From positions 1-20,022 of the forward strand of contig JBJDZJ010000040.1 of NCBI GenBank assembly GCA_051867915.1: a DNA stretch of 20,022 nt, read 5' to 3'. Below the pieces are notes generated by a model, which was not told where the DNA came from, did not search any database, and worked only from the letters and a program-made list of their open reading frames with translations. This stretch comes from CAKSQF01 sp051867915. GTDB taxonomy: Bacteria > Bacillota > Clostridia > Oscillospirales > CAG-272. Of this stretch, positions 19,541 through 20,022 are shown one piece after another; the stretch's first letter is position 1; each line of letters begins with the position of its first letter. The translations under genes and the position numbers were made by a program.

Positions 19541-20022
19541 TTACCAGAGCGGGTTGGTTTTAGAAATATGGGCATACAGACGGCTGTAATCTTTGGCATT
19601 GACCTTTCCGTCTACGGTCACATCGGCGCACAGAAGTTCATAGCCCGTCAGAAGATTTGTCTTGTTGATGTGCGCATACAGACGGCTGTAATCCTTTGCG
19701 TTGACCTTGCCGTCTCCGGTCACATCGCCCAGCAGACAGATGGTGACATCCTGCGTTACATTTTCCGCACCCACCGTTACGGTATACTCACGGGTGACAT
19801 GGTTTTGCTTCATCACCTTCATGGTGTAGGTGCCGGGTGCTACGCCTGCAATGGAGTAGCTGGCGCTGTTGCCCTGGACAACCGCTTCATATGCGGCCTC
19901 GGATGCGCCGCTCTCAATGAGCTGAATGGTCACATCGTCGGTGGCACTGCCCCAGCTGGTCGCCGTACCGGAAACCGTCACGCCGGTGCCGGAACCGCTG
20001 CCCAATGTGAAGGGATAGGAGA
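19541..20022 (-). CDS. Dockerin type I protein, C-terminal part (cut by window edge)
   Basis: The frame is open to the window end, so only the last 160 residues are seen. The first part (about GVTVSGTATSWGSATDDVTI to YTVTVGAENVTQDVTI) is a small beta-sandwich like the carboxypeptidase-regulatory/CNA-B type (AGVAPGTYTMKVMKQNHVTR). Then comes a type I dockerin with two calcium-binding repeats, GDVTGDGKVNAKDYSRLYAH and ADVTVDGKVNAKDYSRLYAH, each with the D-x-T-x-D-G-x-x-N-x-x-D loop. The second repeat ends at the C-terminus (KTNPLW). Dockerins attach secreted proteins to cohesins. The missing N-terminal part, probably beyond 20022, would carry the main function. Confidence 0.92.
   Translation of the reverse strand, partial: SYPFTLGSGSGTGVTVSGTATSWGSATDDVTIQLIESGASEAAYEAVVQGNSASYSIAGVAPGTYTMKVMKQNHVTREYTVTVGAENVTQDVTICLLGDVTGDGKVNAKDYSRLYAHINKTNLLTGYELLCADVTVDGKVNAKDYSRLYAHISKTNPLW

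Overview
The window looks like a chromosomal stretch of a low-to-mid GC, Gram-positive, spore-lineage Clostridia, most likely an Oscillospiraceae/Ruminococcaceae-type gut or rumen anaerobe. The signs are strong AGGAGG ribosome sites, TTGACA-17-TATAAT promoters, Spo0A-type DNA-binding domains, a YitT protein, a PPQTG-anchored surface protein with a cohesin-like domain, and a dockerin protein whose RLYAHINKTNPL-like repeats are typical of that group. This is inferred from protein character; no database was searched.

Layout. 1-2030: tRNA-Gln(CTG) and a small hypothetical gene (minus strand), tmcAL (minus), then tRNA-Pro(CGG) (plus). 2088-2770: a self-contained cassette encoding a stand-alone Spo0A C-terminal domain. 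2805-4929 (minus): a DUF308 membrane protein and a GH79/heparanase-like glycoside hydrolase split by one in-frame TAA. 4930-9842 (plus): an OmpR-type response regulator with an intramembrane-sensing type histidine kinase, a rhomboid-fold membrane protein without catalytic residues, and an FtsH protease. 9857-10440: a scarred region holding the 5' ends of a degV-like gene and of an ABC ATPase gene around a small membrane protein. 10446-11114: a second, nearly identical Spo0A-C cassette. 11126-14740: a small conserved protein (minus), then a thioredoxin-reductase-like flavoprotein, a CyuA-type cysteine desulfidase and a YitT transporter-like protein (plus). 14946-20022 (all minus): a cell-surface/secretion region with a dockerin protein (cut by the window edge), a cohesin-like wall-anchored protein, a hypothetical protein, a 35-residue small ORF, a DUF6935 protein and a membrane-anchored Ig-like/Cys-rich protein.

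How the parts work together. The strongest unannotated signal is an operator made of three GTTGA half-sites at exact 11-bp spacing, ending 11 nt before a -10 box. It occurs three times: twice back-to-back between the DUF308/GH79 operon and the two-component genes, and once before the rhomboid-like/ftsH pair. This predicts one regulon in which the two-component system controls itself, its divergent neighbour and an envelope proteolysis module. The geometry resembles the SaeR-type GTTAA-N6-GTTAA site, and the kinase has the very short extracellular loop of SaeS-like sensors.

The second notable system is the pair of duplicated Spo0A-C cassettes (575 nt, no indels, about 20 substitutions counted by eye). 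Each carries its own tandem promoters, an inverted repeat around a -35 box, and hairpins on both sides.
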